A stretch of 64,000 nt of DNA from positions 3,068,001 through 3,132,000 of the forward strand of contig JAWRVZ010000029.1 in the NCBI GenBank assembly GCA_037043235.1. Direction: 5' to 3'. The number at the start of each line of letters is the position of its first letter. Position 1 is the stretch's first letter. The position numbers and the translations under genes are program-made. This document shows positions 10,901 to 19,206 of this stretch, piece by piece. The notes beneath the pieces were generated by a model. It saw only the letters and a list, made by a program, of their open reading frames with translations. It searched no databases and had not been told where the DNA came from. This DNA comes from Rhodeus uyekii (lineage: Eukaryota > Chordata > Actinopteri > Cypriniformes > Acheilognathidae).

Positions 10901-13900
10901 ATGGTGGCGAGTCTACTATAACTAAGATGGCGGCGTGCGGCGCGAGTTTCAAAATTGTTATGGGGCGAATCTCGGACTTTCAGAAACCTTTCGTATCTTG
11001 AAAACTTTTCGTATGTAGAGCAGTAAAAATGTTCGTCTTTGCTTTCGTAACTTGGATTTTTCGTAAGTTGAGCCTTTCGTATCTTGAGGTACTACTGTAC
11101 TCACATTATTGAGATGGGGTGTCATTTGCGGTCGGTTTGGGGTGCCGGTGACAAAGATAGATAGATAGCGGGGACGGGGCGAGTGTATATAGGGACACAG
11201 ACCATAACTCATTGAGACCATAACTGGGTGAAGCAATTGGCAAGTTTTCATTACAAAATTGTATACTGCCTTGGAAAGCAGCACTGCAATACAAATGCCT
11301 TGCCATGGCTACAAGCCTCCGTGAGAGCCAAGGAGCAAGAAGGCTCCATCGGCCCTATTCAGAGGCCATCTATATCAGTGTGTGCTGTTAAGGACGGCTT
11401 TCAGGTGGCACAAAAGGAAGTGAATGATGGGGTTGGCTGGTGACTTGCCACAGGCCCAGAAATGCCTCTCGTAATCCATCTTAGGCAGGGTCCAGATAAT
11501 AATGTTGCTCAATTCCTGCCCTGAAGAGGTATAGCTCTGTATGGGGCCAATTGTAGTTGCAAGACAAATGGTTGGTACGGGTGCTTTTCTAAGTGGACTG
11601 GGGAATTTCCCCTTACAACCAGGAGGCACAGACAGTTGCTTGAGTCCTGACTCAAACCATATGTTCTTTCTTCTCTCTCTGAAATATCTGCACACTTGGT
11701 CCTACCACAAGAGAGTCTCAGTGCTTCAGTCGGAGTGTGGCTGACCAGTTTGAGCCCCAGTTAGAGGTCCCTTTGTGGGCCAGTTGGGTTCATCAAAGGG
11801 CACCAGTGCTCCCCAGTACTTTGAAAGGACCAGGGGAAGGATCAGCATCAGTGTCTGCTGGCCCTGTTCAACACTGGCCTGTCCGGGAGACTGATATACA
11901 AGAGAAGGACAAGGACGGATTGCAGAATTGCTCTATGGTGGTGATATAATGTTGCAATGCCCAGTATGAGAGAGACATCAACATTGGTGGACACTAGACA
12001 CGGGACTATGAGATGTCTTTGGTATGACTCAGGGACGAGTTTGTTCAGTTGGGCAGGGATAGTGTAATGCATAGGTGTCAAACTCAAGGCCCGCGGGCCA
12101 CATCCGGCCCGGCGTGTAATTATGTCCGGCCCGCGAGAGCATTTTATTAATGGCCCGCGAGATGTCCCGCGCTCTAGCTGGCCCGCCGAACACTTCCTGT
12201 ATTAAACAGGAAGTGGCTAATGATGCTTCGCGCTCGTACCGCGCGATTGTTATTGTCAATTATCCATGACTGTTCAGGCTCGGTACACAGTGCTTGTGCG
12301 CGAAATGCAAGTGTTGATCATCAGACGAGAAGAGCCCGCCCTCATGGCAGAACGTCTTCTTGCATGATTGACAGGTCAGACAGCATATCAGCGCCAGCTG
12401 TCAGAGTGACAGTACAAGCGCCAGAAAGAAAATACAGCGCAAAAACAAAAACATTACGTCCTTAGGGACGTAACAAATATATTGAAATATTATTACGTGT
12501 AAAAAAAATTGTGATATAGTTTGTAAAATCTGCAATAACCCATGGGTTATATGCGGGAAAATACGGTATATGTTTACTGACATACTGCCGGTATACCCGT
12601 GTGTCTCATTTGCGGAGATAATGTGGCAGTAATTAAATAATTTAATAAGACGGCACTATAAGACAAATGACATAAGAGCAAATTCAACTGAATGATTTGA
12701 TTTGTTATTGCTGAAAAGCAAAAATTGTATTTAGATTTCCAGGTTTTGTTATGCAGCATGTCCATATTTTGAGTTTGTATAATTTTGACAGGATATATTT
12801 TTATGGAGAGCAAAATCTTTTATATATAAATCTTTTTAAGTTTTATATAAAATGACATAAGAGTAAAGAAATTTGAATGTTTGTTCTTTTAACTTTTACT
12901 TACTTTTACTTTACTTGTTTACTTTATTTCTAACTTGTATAATTTAGACAGGATATTTTTTTTTTTTTTTAAGTATTTTTTAAATATTTTTATATTTTTA
13001 AGTTATTTAAGGTATAAGTTGATTTATTCCAGAATAATATTTCTGTCTGTTTTTATTCACATCTAATTTAAAAAAAGGTAAGTTTTAAAAGTTTAGTTTT
13101 AGTGTTTTCAATAAATGTTTATCCTGTTCGGCCCGCGACCTAAAGTTTTTTGGGATTTTGGCCCCCTGTGCAATTGAGTTTGACACCCCTGGTGTAATGT
13201 GTTGCATTGTCTTGGCAACTAATTAATTGGACTGATTGGGGAATGAGGAACAATGGGGCAGAAGCTGTTTATTCAGAGACTGGGGGTGGAAAAAGGCTTA
13301 AAAAGAGAGCATAAGACAATAGACAGGGGCTCAGTTACGGTTCAATTATAGTCAGTTAGGGCTGCCAGCAATAAAGATAGATAGATTGCAGGGACAGGAC
13401 AGGGTGTATATAGGGACAGGGTGTATATAGGGACAGGGAATTAGGAGTGCCGTCATTTCTTACTGTGCTGTTGCTATTGAATTGTAAAAGCTTGGATGGA
13501 CTTCACCCTTTCTGAAACAGACTGGGATCTCCTTTTGAGGCTTAGACTGTCATGCATAGATGTCCATGTGAGCACTGGCTACATACAGCTCACATTTCCC
13601 CTTACAGAATGGTGTGGAGGTCTTAACATCTTTCTTAAAGCCCCTTTGTAGTCAATCATTTTATCCCTTAAAACTCATCTTGGATTACCATATTTAAATG
13701 TTCTTCAATTTAAGATCTTCAAGATTTCAAACCATGTTTTTGGTTCACTGTAGTTTTAAGGAGAAAATACTCAGCAATGGCGTTGACTGATGAATTTGCA
13801 CATGGTTTGTTATGGTTGCATTTTAAAAACATTAGACAGACATACAAACAATATTACAAATCTTTAAGAAGATTTTCGTGAATCCGGCCCCTGGAATAAG

Positions 13901-15734
13901 CAGCGGACCATTTTCATTGCACAGCACCTTAAATGTTGGTTTGGTCGTTCTGAATTGTTGGGTTGCCAAACAGTTGGGTATAATGACCTTTCAGAAGTGT
14001 CTTCCACAATTGTAAGCCCAAACAACAGGCATCCGAACGCAAGATAAAAGGAAGTTTTGCGCCAGTTTCCTGGGAAGTGATGATTTGATTCTTTTGAACA
14101 CGTGAGATGGAAATGTGCTTTACTCACAAATGTTTGCACAGAAGTTAAATTCACAAATAAAGACGTAAACATATCAAGTGGAATCAATTTGACAGCAAAG
14201 CCAGTCTTTACTGACATAATAACACACATTTATATGAGCGAGACGGCTTACCTCCTGTGTCAGGTGCACAGATTGCAGGCTGGTGACATTCAGCTGGGGG
14301 CTCGGCTCAGTTTTTGTTGTCTGAGATGTGGCTTGAACTACTGACCTCTGTTAATAGATTGCAGGGGGAAATGAAAAGCATTAGAACACGCTACTGTGAG
14401 AATGACAAGTCATGGTTTACAGCTCTAATGCTTTTTTTCCTTAAAAAGCTTTACCTCTGAAGAAATGAATAGTACTGTGTTTTAAACTTGTGTTTAGAAT
14501 GAGATAAAGACTCCGGTCATATCAGTGGCCTAATAAAAGACGATTTATTTGGGGCAGAGATGTTGAGATCACATGTCAGCCTGAATACTATTCACTTTGC
14601 CCCTGTTATTAGAACCATCTCTCTATGGAATAAATCATGACTAACAGTGAAAAGGGTATTTTTATATCGATAGTAGTAAAGGTAAACGTATGCTCAGTAT
14701 ACTGTCAGAGACCACTGTTTAAACACACACAATATTACTTTATAAACCTTTAATTATGTTTTAGGAACACTACTCTTTACAGATTTGTAATCAGTTTGTT
14801 TTCTTCTACTTGAATACATTTAAAAATGGCCTTTATTTCAGCATCATTACTTTAGTTTTTTAGTGCCACAAGACCCTTCAGAAATCCTTCTGATATGATG
14901 AATTGATGCTCAAGAAACATCTCAGTCCTGCTACCGATCAAACTTAGGTTAAAAAAAAAAGTAATAAATAGCATATTCATTTTATATTAAAACGTTTTTT
15001 TGAAATGTAGTCACAGGAACCAGGAATTAACCAGGAACATTCTTTAAAATCGTAAACTAAAGCTTAAATTTCACAAAGAACCCACTGTACTCTAGTTAAA
15101 ATGTAAAAATATAAAATTAGCTCATCCAAACAATAAACTGAAAACCTACGAAGTGTCAAATGGCTTGGGGATGGGTATAAGTATAAGGTCAGTATAAGAT
15201 CAGTATAAGGAAATCTGGATTAGTATATAATATTTATCTGTGGATGTACAGATGTTAACCAGCAGAAAACATTATCTAGGCCTGTCTATATTAACCAAAA
15301 CTATTGGGACATTCCAGCAATACTGTGAAACTACCAAGTGGTCTTTTACATATTTAAAACAGGCTTCATTTTTTTAGAGCAGTGGTTTTCTCTGTGGTGA
15401 GCTCCAATAACCAAACAGCAATCCCTCAATCGTCTCATTCAACCAAATGTCTCATTTTTTCAAGGTCTGCAGGGGAAAAAAACTGCCTTTTTATAAGAAC
15501 TGCTGTTCTACAAAACTCAGACTCAAACAACAAGCTGCGCTGAATATTTCTCCATCTGTGGACTGACGGAGGCCCAGGTGTTTAGAAATCCTCTCCCAGC
15601 TTTCTAAGCTTCAACAACACTTCTGATCTGATGAAATCTAATGTAATTATACCAAAAATATTTAAAGAATACACACACATTTGGCATAAAAGAAAAACAA
15701 CATTGCTGTGTGTGTGTGTGTGTGTGTGTGTGTG

Positions 15735-15772
<38 letters not shown>

Positions 15773-16810
15773 CATGCATTCTTTAAAACACTTCAATTTG
15801 TGTTTAATTAAATGCAATATTCAAGACATTCACATACTTAAATACATGACCTTGATCAGTTTTTTGTCGTCATGGCATCGTGATCACATTTTTAGGAGCC
15901 AGATAATTCCAACAGGTTTCTGTCAGTGTGTATATCTAATGTATCTACACTATCGTGCAAAGCTTTGGGGTTGGTAAGATTTTTTTTGCAGAGTTTTTGA
16001 AAGAAGCAGCACTCAGCAGTCACTTTTGAACAACTGAATGCTGAATAAAGGTAATAAAAAGTATTAATTATTAACTTTTTGGACAGTAGAGTATATATTC
16101 AATTATTTCCAGATTTAGCACTTGAAGCCATTGCCGTATACTCCAAAGTTGTGCTTGTTTGGGGACTGGCGGTGCGGGTAGCTTTACTCTGTATTTGGGT
16201 GACCAGGGTTAGAGTTTAGGGTTTGTGTTACCTGTTGTGCGGCCTGAACCTGCTGCACCACCTGCGTAGGAACTCCAGTCTGGACTACAGCAGCAGGAGG
16301 ACTCGAATCTGACACAGAGTCACTGGAATGAAGAGATCCCTCTACAGGAAAATAAGAGAAAAGAGAAAACTGTTGAAATTAATCGCTCTGCTACATCATT
16401 TATCATTTACATTTGGCAGATGCTTTTATCCAAAGCGACTTGCATCGCATTCAAAATACACATTGACATTCTAATCAGTTCTTGCTTTCCCTGGGAATCG
16501 AACCCATGACCATGGCGTTGCAAGCGCCACTCTCTACTGTTTGAGCTACAGGAAAGCCTACAGCTCTAAAAGAAGTGAAAGCATATTTTATCTCCTAAAC
16601 TGTGAAATGATGGCGGGGTAAGAAACATGAGGCAAAACTAAATGAAGAGATGTAAATAAAGTTACATATGACTACTTTGTGTTAATCAATAAACAATATA
16701 GCAAAAAATTGCTCTTGCAAATTATCTTATCTTATTACCCACCCCCAGCCCCTGATGCTTTTAAAACCTAGAAACGCCCCTGTAACTTTATTCACGCGCT
16801 GTTATCTGTG

Positions 16811-16849
<39 letters not shown>

Positions 16850-17539
16850 GCTCTGTACTGATAGTGTCCAAACACCGAATTGATTCCTCTTTTGCATCTC
16901 CTTGCGTTTGAACAGACAAATACACACATGCTGACGTCAAAAAATCTGGCTCTGAAAGTATTCTCGAAAACACAGCTGAGAAAGAAATCAAATGGGTATC
17001 ATTGTATTGAATCCATGGATTCAGTCTTAAAGCAACCGCAGCCTAACCTAATAAACAGCTATTAACCTAAAAATTGCTGCTACTGTCTGTGTCATTAATG
17101 CTAATTTTGTCATTTTGAGTTTCAATACTTTGCCTTTTAAAATAAACTTCTGATGGAAGATACAATATCTCATGTCATAGATTGTTTATTTACTCTTACC
17201 TGTAACTGTGACAACAATGTACTGCGGTGTATTCTGAGCATTGCTGGACTGTGAAGGTGAGCTCTGGATCTCAGCTGTGACGTATTGGGTCTGAGTGGGC
17301 GGGGCTTGTGCTGGTGGTGCCTGGACGATTGCCTGGCTCTTCTGTGTTTGTGAGGGTGGGGGCGTGGTCTGGCCGGTGGACGGGGCCGTTGAAGGTGTGG
17401 CCCCTGTAGTCTGAAGTTCAGCCAGGAATTGTTGGGGAGCTGCCGTCACGGTGGCAGCCTGCCCTGATGTGGGAGTCACAACGCCTCCCTGAGGCTGGGA
17501 GGTCTGCTGCAGCTCTCGCACATAAGCTGGAGTTGCCAT
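1822..17539 (-). CDS. rfx1: RFX1 transcription factor, 5' half of the gene
   Basis: Regulatory factor X1, a nuclear winged-helix factor that binds X-box sites (MHC class II, ciliary and viral enhancers) as a dimer. Coding exons, in transcription order on the minus strand: 17539-17200, 16341-16232, 14347-14252, 8781-8684, 7836-7440, 3239-3058, 2164-2045, 1955-1822; phases join throughout, giving about 492 aa. The start [11 protein letters not shown] matches the orthologue's MATQAYTELQ. The encoded parts are the Q/P/S/T-rich activation region and the RFX DNA-binding domain. Everything after the [11 protein letters not shown] motif (dimerisation and B, C regions) must lie beyond the left edge; 1-1821 holds no such exon. 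A possible extra exon at 9531-9866 is listed separately. Identification is secure; the paralogue suffix (a/b) is not. Confidence 0.93.
1956..2044. other. rfx1 short intron
   Basis: An 89-nt intron on the minus strand between the exons at 2164-2045 and 1955-1822, with GT-AG borders. Confidence 0.85.
2045..3239 (-). CDS. rfx1: rfx1 exons encoding the RFX winged-helix DNA-binding domain
   Basis: Exon 3239-3058 begins [20 protein letters not shown] and ends [12 protein letters not shown]; exon 2164-2045 continues [13 protein letters not shown]. Together they form the complete RFX DNA-binding domain, in which the RRLGTRG.SKYHYYG segment (recognition helix to wing) is essentially identical to mammals. 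The second exon runs on into [20 protein letters not shown]. One nearby substitution is visible: human ASSPLL reads ASSSLL here. The intron (2165-3057) holds a near-complete teleost interspersed repeat. Confidence 0.95.
2290..2860. repeat. Teleost interspersed repeat, near full length
   Basis: It runs from 'ttgttcaaaagtttggggatggtaag' style left end near 2308 to 'cttactgaccccaaacgtttgaatggtagtgta' near 2815-2848. The two ends are inverted (CAAAAGTTTGGGG and CCCCAAACGTTTG), consistent with a non-autonomous DNA transposon. Partial copies recur at about 820-1040, 9000-9240, 14740-15000, 15945-16090, 30400-30845, 33590-34440, 35600-35765, 37540-37880, 38030-38100, 40080-40330 and 53605-54020. No coding capacity. 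Confidence 0.7.
3240..4560. repeat. rfx1 intron, unclassified repeat-like block
   Basis: The stretch contains an inverted repeat GGTTACTATTGTAACCCC (3467-3484) with its partner at 3679-3696, and a reused phrase ACATCAGAACGAYTGA near 3507 and 3732. The base composition (balanced GC, many open reverse frames up to 143 codons) differs from surrounding AT-rich intron, suggesting an old transposable element. I recognise no product in any frame. Confidence 0.4.
4561..5124. other. rfx1 intron, nothing recognised
   Basis: No exon, RNA gene or classifiable repeat is evident. The sequence becomes AT-rich toward the LTR element that starts at 5130. Confidence 0.5.
5130..6802. mobile_element. Non-autonomous LTR retrotransposon (TRIM/LARD-like) with 5-bp target duplication
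   Basis: Two direct repeats of roughly 280 bp, 5130 to ~5409 and 6513-6802, bracket 1.1 kb of noncoding DNA. Each starts TGTTACGG; the right one ends CATGTAACA. The five bases GTTTT precede the left copy (5125-5129) and follow the right copy (6803-6807), an exact target-site duplication. The interior (5700-6000) has degenerate repeats of a 'gggactagagggcg' phrase and no gag or pol. A purine-rich GGGAGAGGGCG tract read on the minus strand beside the left repeat suggests minus-strand orientation, but no convincing primer-binding site was found. Confidence 0.75.
6808..7439. other. rfx1 intron, small inverted repeat
   Basis: AT-rich intron. The only structure seen is an inverted repeat with 14-bp arms, AGCTACATATCATA and its complement, around 7114-7155, with a loop that repeats part of the arm. 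No gene. Confidence 0.45.
7440..8781 (-). CDS. rfx1: rfx1 coding exons 4 and 5
   Basis: Exon 8781-8684 encodes [13 protein letters not shown]...[13 protein letters not shown], and exon 7836-7440 encodes [15 protein letters not shown] through [10 protein letters not shown] to TRASPAT. Between those motifs human RFX1 has a long glycine tract; the fish exon has a mixed G/A/S/T/V tract instead. The donor ACC|GTGAGT at 7440 joins the next exon's GTGCAG in phase 0. The intron between them (7837-8683) contains teleost repeats and the 44-bp inverted repeat described below. Confidence 0.9.
8275..8549. repeat. 44-bp near-perfect inverted repeat flanking a teleost repeat core
   Basis: Arm 8275-8318 and arm 8506-8549 are reverse complements with a single visible mismatch. 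Between them lies a sequence starting AAAGGGATAGTTCAACC and ending ATCCCTTT, the ends of a very common cyprinid short repeat. The arrangement is a MITE-like core inside a larger inverted duplication. It sits in the rfx1 intron between coding exons 4 and 5. Confidence 0.7.
8906..9453. mobile_element. hAT-type MITE
   Basis: Inverted ends CAGTGTTTTCCAACC (8906) and GGTTGGAAATCACTG (to 9453) are typical of hAT MITEs. The flanks CACTAAAT and CACTAGCT resemble a decayed 8-bp target duplication. The interior includes a partial copy of the teleost interspersed repeat and AT-rich DNA; no transposase. Confidence 0.6.
9531..9866 (-). CDS. rfx1: Candidate uncharacterised cassette exon of rfx1
   Basis: On the minus strand a pyrimidine-flanked acceptor (GCTTTCAG at 9867 and above) and a GTAGGT donor below 9531 define a 336-nt block. 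It is open for all 112 codons in the one frame that joins the flanking rfx1 exons, which both meet it in phase 0. The peptide begins SPFLRQRG, has a charged segment (KRERQIEDW), then is S/T/P/V-rich and ends YEMPSAHS. Human RFX1 runs straight from VAQE to VQQLQQ with nothing between. Could be a lineage-specific alternative exon or a chance open block. Splice signals and frame are seen; function is unknown. Confidence 0.45.
9867..10368. other. rfx1 intron, nothing recognised
   Basis: AT-rich intron with poly-A and poly-T runs. No exon or classifiable repeat is seen before the gypsy-relic direct repeat that begins near 10372. Confidence 0.5.
10469..11097. mobile_element. Pogo/Tigger-like MITE
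   Basis: It is flanked by TA at 10467-10468 and 11098-11099. Ends are inverted: CAGTGGTACCTCGAGATACG at the left, and the complement of a similar CAGTAGTACCTCAAGATACG at the right. The interior is noncoding. It interrupts the left direct repeat of the gypsy-type relic. Confidence 0.8.
12070..13191. mobile_element. hAT-type element with exact 8-bp target duplication
   Basis: GTGTAATG lies on both sides (12062-12069 and 13192-13199). Termini are inverted: a left GGTGTCAAACTCA and a right TGAGTTTGACACCCCTG. GC-rich subterminal GGCCCG motifs occur at both ends. The interior is noncoding and includes, at roughly 12250-12567, a segment of another repeat family found at 29.5, 44.7 and 55.9 kb. No hAT transposase. 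Confidence 0.85.
13441..14251. other. rfx1 intron, nothing recognised
   Basis: Mixed-composition intron. A 121-codon reverse frame (13864-14229) has no family likeness and overlaps the rfx1 donor region, so I treat it as chance. No other feature. Confidence 0.45.
14252..16341 (-). CDS. rfx1: rfx1 coding exons 2 and 3
   Basis: Exon 16341-16232 encodes the stretch ending [15 protein letters not shown], and exon 14347-14252 begins [10 protein letters not shown] and ends [10 protein letters not shown]; both match human RFX1 closely. Human has two further R-(L)-V-V-Q repeat blocks between them that I cannot find here. Both borders are phase 0, so their absence keeps the frame. The intron between (14348-16231) contains teleost repeats and a TG/TA microsatellite only. 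Confidence 0.88.
14348..16231. repeat. rfx1 intron with teleost repeats and TG/TA microsatellites
   Basis: It contains partial teleost interspersed repeats near 14740-15000 and 15945-16090, and an adjoining (TG)n at 15707-15735 and (TA)n at 15738-15769. No coding exon was found although human RFX1 has sequence for extra R-x-V-V-Q repeats in this interval. Confidence 0.6.
16392..16557 (-). repeat. tRNA-derived SINE (one of about ten copies)
   Basis: On the minus strand it reads TGTAGCTCAAA... (A-box-like), GGTTCGATTCC (B box), then a body ending in the conserved core that on the plus strand reads TTTATCCAAAGCGACTTGCA. This order, tRNA-like head with pol III promoter then core and tail, defines a tRNA-derived SINE. 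Other copies: 24884-25015 (+), 26205-26255 (+, partial), 33006-33122 (-), 37892-38033 (+), 39058-39225 (-), 46710-46870 (-), 47248-47400 (-), 51262-51405 (-), 62556-62640 (+). Confidence 0.8.
16558..17199. repeat. rfx1 intron with (CA)n microsatellite
   Basis: A (CA)n run occupies 16813-16846. The remainder is AT-rich intron with no recognised element. Confidence 0.7.
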
Positions 17540-17553
17540 TAGGTTAGCCTGGA
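17200..17553 (-). CDS. rfx1: rfx1 first coding exon, activation region
   Basis: The acceptor CACTCAG ends at 17554, leaving 14 nt of 5'UTR before the ATG at 17539-17537. The exon ends at a CAG|GTAAGAG donor at 17200. It encodes about 113 residues rich in Q, P, S and T, ending in QYIVVTVT, which matches human RFX1. This low-complexity region is the N-terminal transactivation segment. An in-frame upstream reading to an earlier ATG crosses the acceptor and is intronic. Confidence 0.9.
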
Positions 17554-17770
17554 CTGAGTGCAATACAAGGGGAGATGAGTCACAGGTGTACATGATAATA
17601 TGTAATGGAGAATGTACATCATGTGTAATACGAGGCATGTGTAATACACGCTGACCGCAAATACATTATCATATTGACGGCGGTCATTATCGGGATTAAT
17701 ATGGTGCATTATTGCCTGCCCACTTTAACAGAAGGTTTTTTCCATTTATTTTTTCCATAGGGATCTTAAA

Positions 17771-19206
17771 AGTCTTTCTTAAAGCCATGAACCAAATCAA
17801 CAGCTACGAGGTGAATCACATTGCAACATTTTTATTTGAAGCACAAAGTATTTGAAAATCGGACAAAAGACCTACAATCCCATGAAGTATTGAAAAAGCT
17901 TAATCAAAGAGATGGAGACGACGAATCAAAGATGAAGAAATACAAAGATGAAGACAGTTTCTCGTTATTTCGAGATACTAAGTCATTATTTCGAGAAAGT
18001 TTCTCGTTATTTCGAGATACTAAGTCATTATTTCGAGAAAGTTTCTCGTTATTTCGAGACACAGTCATTATTTCGAGAAAGTTTCTCGTTATTTCGAGAC
18101 ACTAAGTCATTATTTCGAGAAAGTTTCTCGTTATTTCGAGACACTAAGTCATTATTTCGAGAAAGTTTCTCGTTATTTCGAGATACTAAATCATTATTTC
18201 GAAAAAGTTTCTCATTATTTCGTGATACTAAATCATTATTTCAAGAAAGTTTCTCGTTTTTTCGACATACTAAGTCATTATTTCGAGAAAGTTTCTCGTT
18301 ATTTCGAGATACTAAATCATTATTTCGAGAAAGTTTCTCGTTATTTCGAGATACTAAATCATTATTTCGAGAAAGTTTCTCGTTATTTCGAGACACTAAG
18401 TCATTATTTCGAGAAAGTTTCTCGTTATTTCGAGATACTAAATCATTATTTCGAGAAAGTTTCTCGTTATTTCGAGACACTAAGTCATTATTTTGAGAAA
18501 GTTTCTCGTTATTTCGTGATACTAAGTCATTATTTCGACTTAAATAATCTTGGAAATGGGCTTCCATAGTATTTAATGATTTATAAGTTGTAAAATTAAA
18601 ATAGTCCCTATTTAGAAAAGGAATGGAGTTTTTACTTTCGGAAACTGACTGTTCCACGAAAATGTAGGCACGACAAGAAATTGATTTTCAATGATAACTT
18701 ATAAACCTTTAAAGATGGCCTTACTGTGAGCTACGAGGTTGTTAATCCATGGAGTATGGTAATGCTGAAGCCATCAGTCTGCTAATTTTTATAATAATCG
18801 TGTTTAGCAGTGGAATTCCTGGAGAAAAACTATCTAAATTACACCAATCATATCGAAAAAAGCCAAACGCACCAATATAGCACTTTAGCTCCGCCCACTC
18901 CCATGAAACACTGCGAATGAAGTAATCGAGCCGATCTCTCTTTTCTTTGTTTGCATACATACATGTAAATTTTGCAATAAACTTAAAATATATAGTTTTT
19001 ATGCATATAATCAACGTTCATAAATGAGTAGTTCTTAATTTGGCTATGCTGTTTGCAATGCTTCATGGGATTGTAGTTCTATTTAGTTTAAGTACACGTC
19101 CAATTTTCAAACTTTTTTTTGCTTCAAACCAACGTTTGAAGTGTTATGATTCACCTCTTAGCTAACTGTCTAGTAGGTTCATGGCTTATAACTCTTTAAC
19201 AAAGAC
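17771..19206. mobile_element. Long-inverted-repeat element carrying a minisatellite
   Basis: The left ~120 bp and right ~150 bp are imperfect inverted copies. Shared landmarks are AGTCTTT-TTAAA at the tips, AGCCATGAACC, GAGGTGAATCA, and an exact 16-mer CTACAATCCCATGAAG (17872-17887; complement at 19061-19076). Between the arms sit a 42-bp tandem array and noncoding AT-rich DNA. A TTAA-like context at both tips hints at a DNA transposon but is not decisive. The element lies in the 5' intron of rfx1. Confidence 0.65.
17957..18539. repeat. 42-bp minisatellite, about 14 units
   Basis: Each unit consists of two related 21-bp halves, one with 'ctcgttatttcgaga' and one with 'gtcattatttcgaga'. One unit near 18057 is about 3 bp shorter. 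Since 42 is a multiple of 3 and the unit lacks stops in several frames, long spurious frames appear on both strands; these are not genes. Each full junction contains the palindrome CGAGAAAGTTTCTCG, which includes TTCnnGAA, the core of a heat-shock element. Confidence 0.92.

Larger units (their letters stand above)
10372..13440 (+). mobile_element. Decayed Ty3/gypsy-type retrotransposon with nested insertions
   Basis: Blocks at about 10372-10457 and 11132-11210 recur in the same order at about 13279-13440 (shared phrases 'aagatagatag' and 'gtgtatataggga'), suggesting two degenerate LTRs, the left one split by the MITE at 10469-11097. Directly inside, near 11228-11340, a plus-strand frame resembles the end of the gypsy RNase H region (the Y-x-x-GKQH-x-N-x-x-AL signature). 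Later internal DNA is scrambled and full of stops. A hAT element occupies 12070-13191. The element is long dead; boundaries are approximate. Confidence 0.55.

Noticed and set aside
13864..14229. A 121-codon reverse frame next to an rfx1 exon
   Set aside because: No recognised domain, no splice logic with rfx1, and it stops before the exon; treated as chance.
16392..16557. tRNA gene
   Set aside because: The A and B boxes belong to a SINE present about ten times with a shared non-tRNA tail; no complete clover leaf was seen.
17957..18539. CRISPR-like array
   Set aside because: Units are contiguous without unique spacers, and the genome is eukaryotic.
17821..18657. Overlapping long open frames of 94-182 codons on both strands
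   Set aside because: They are artefacts of the 42-bp minisatellite, whose unit length is a multiple of three; the peptides are pure repeats.
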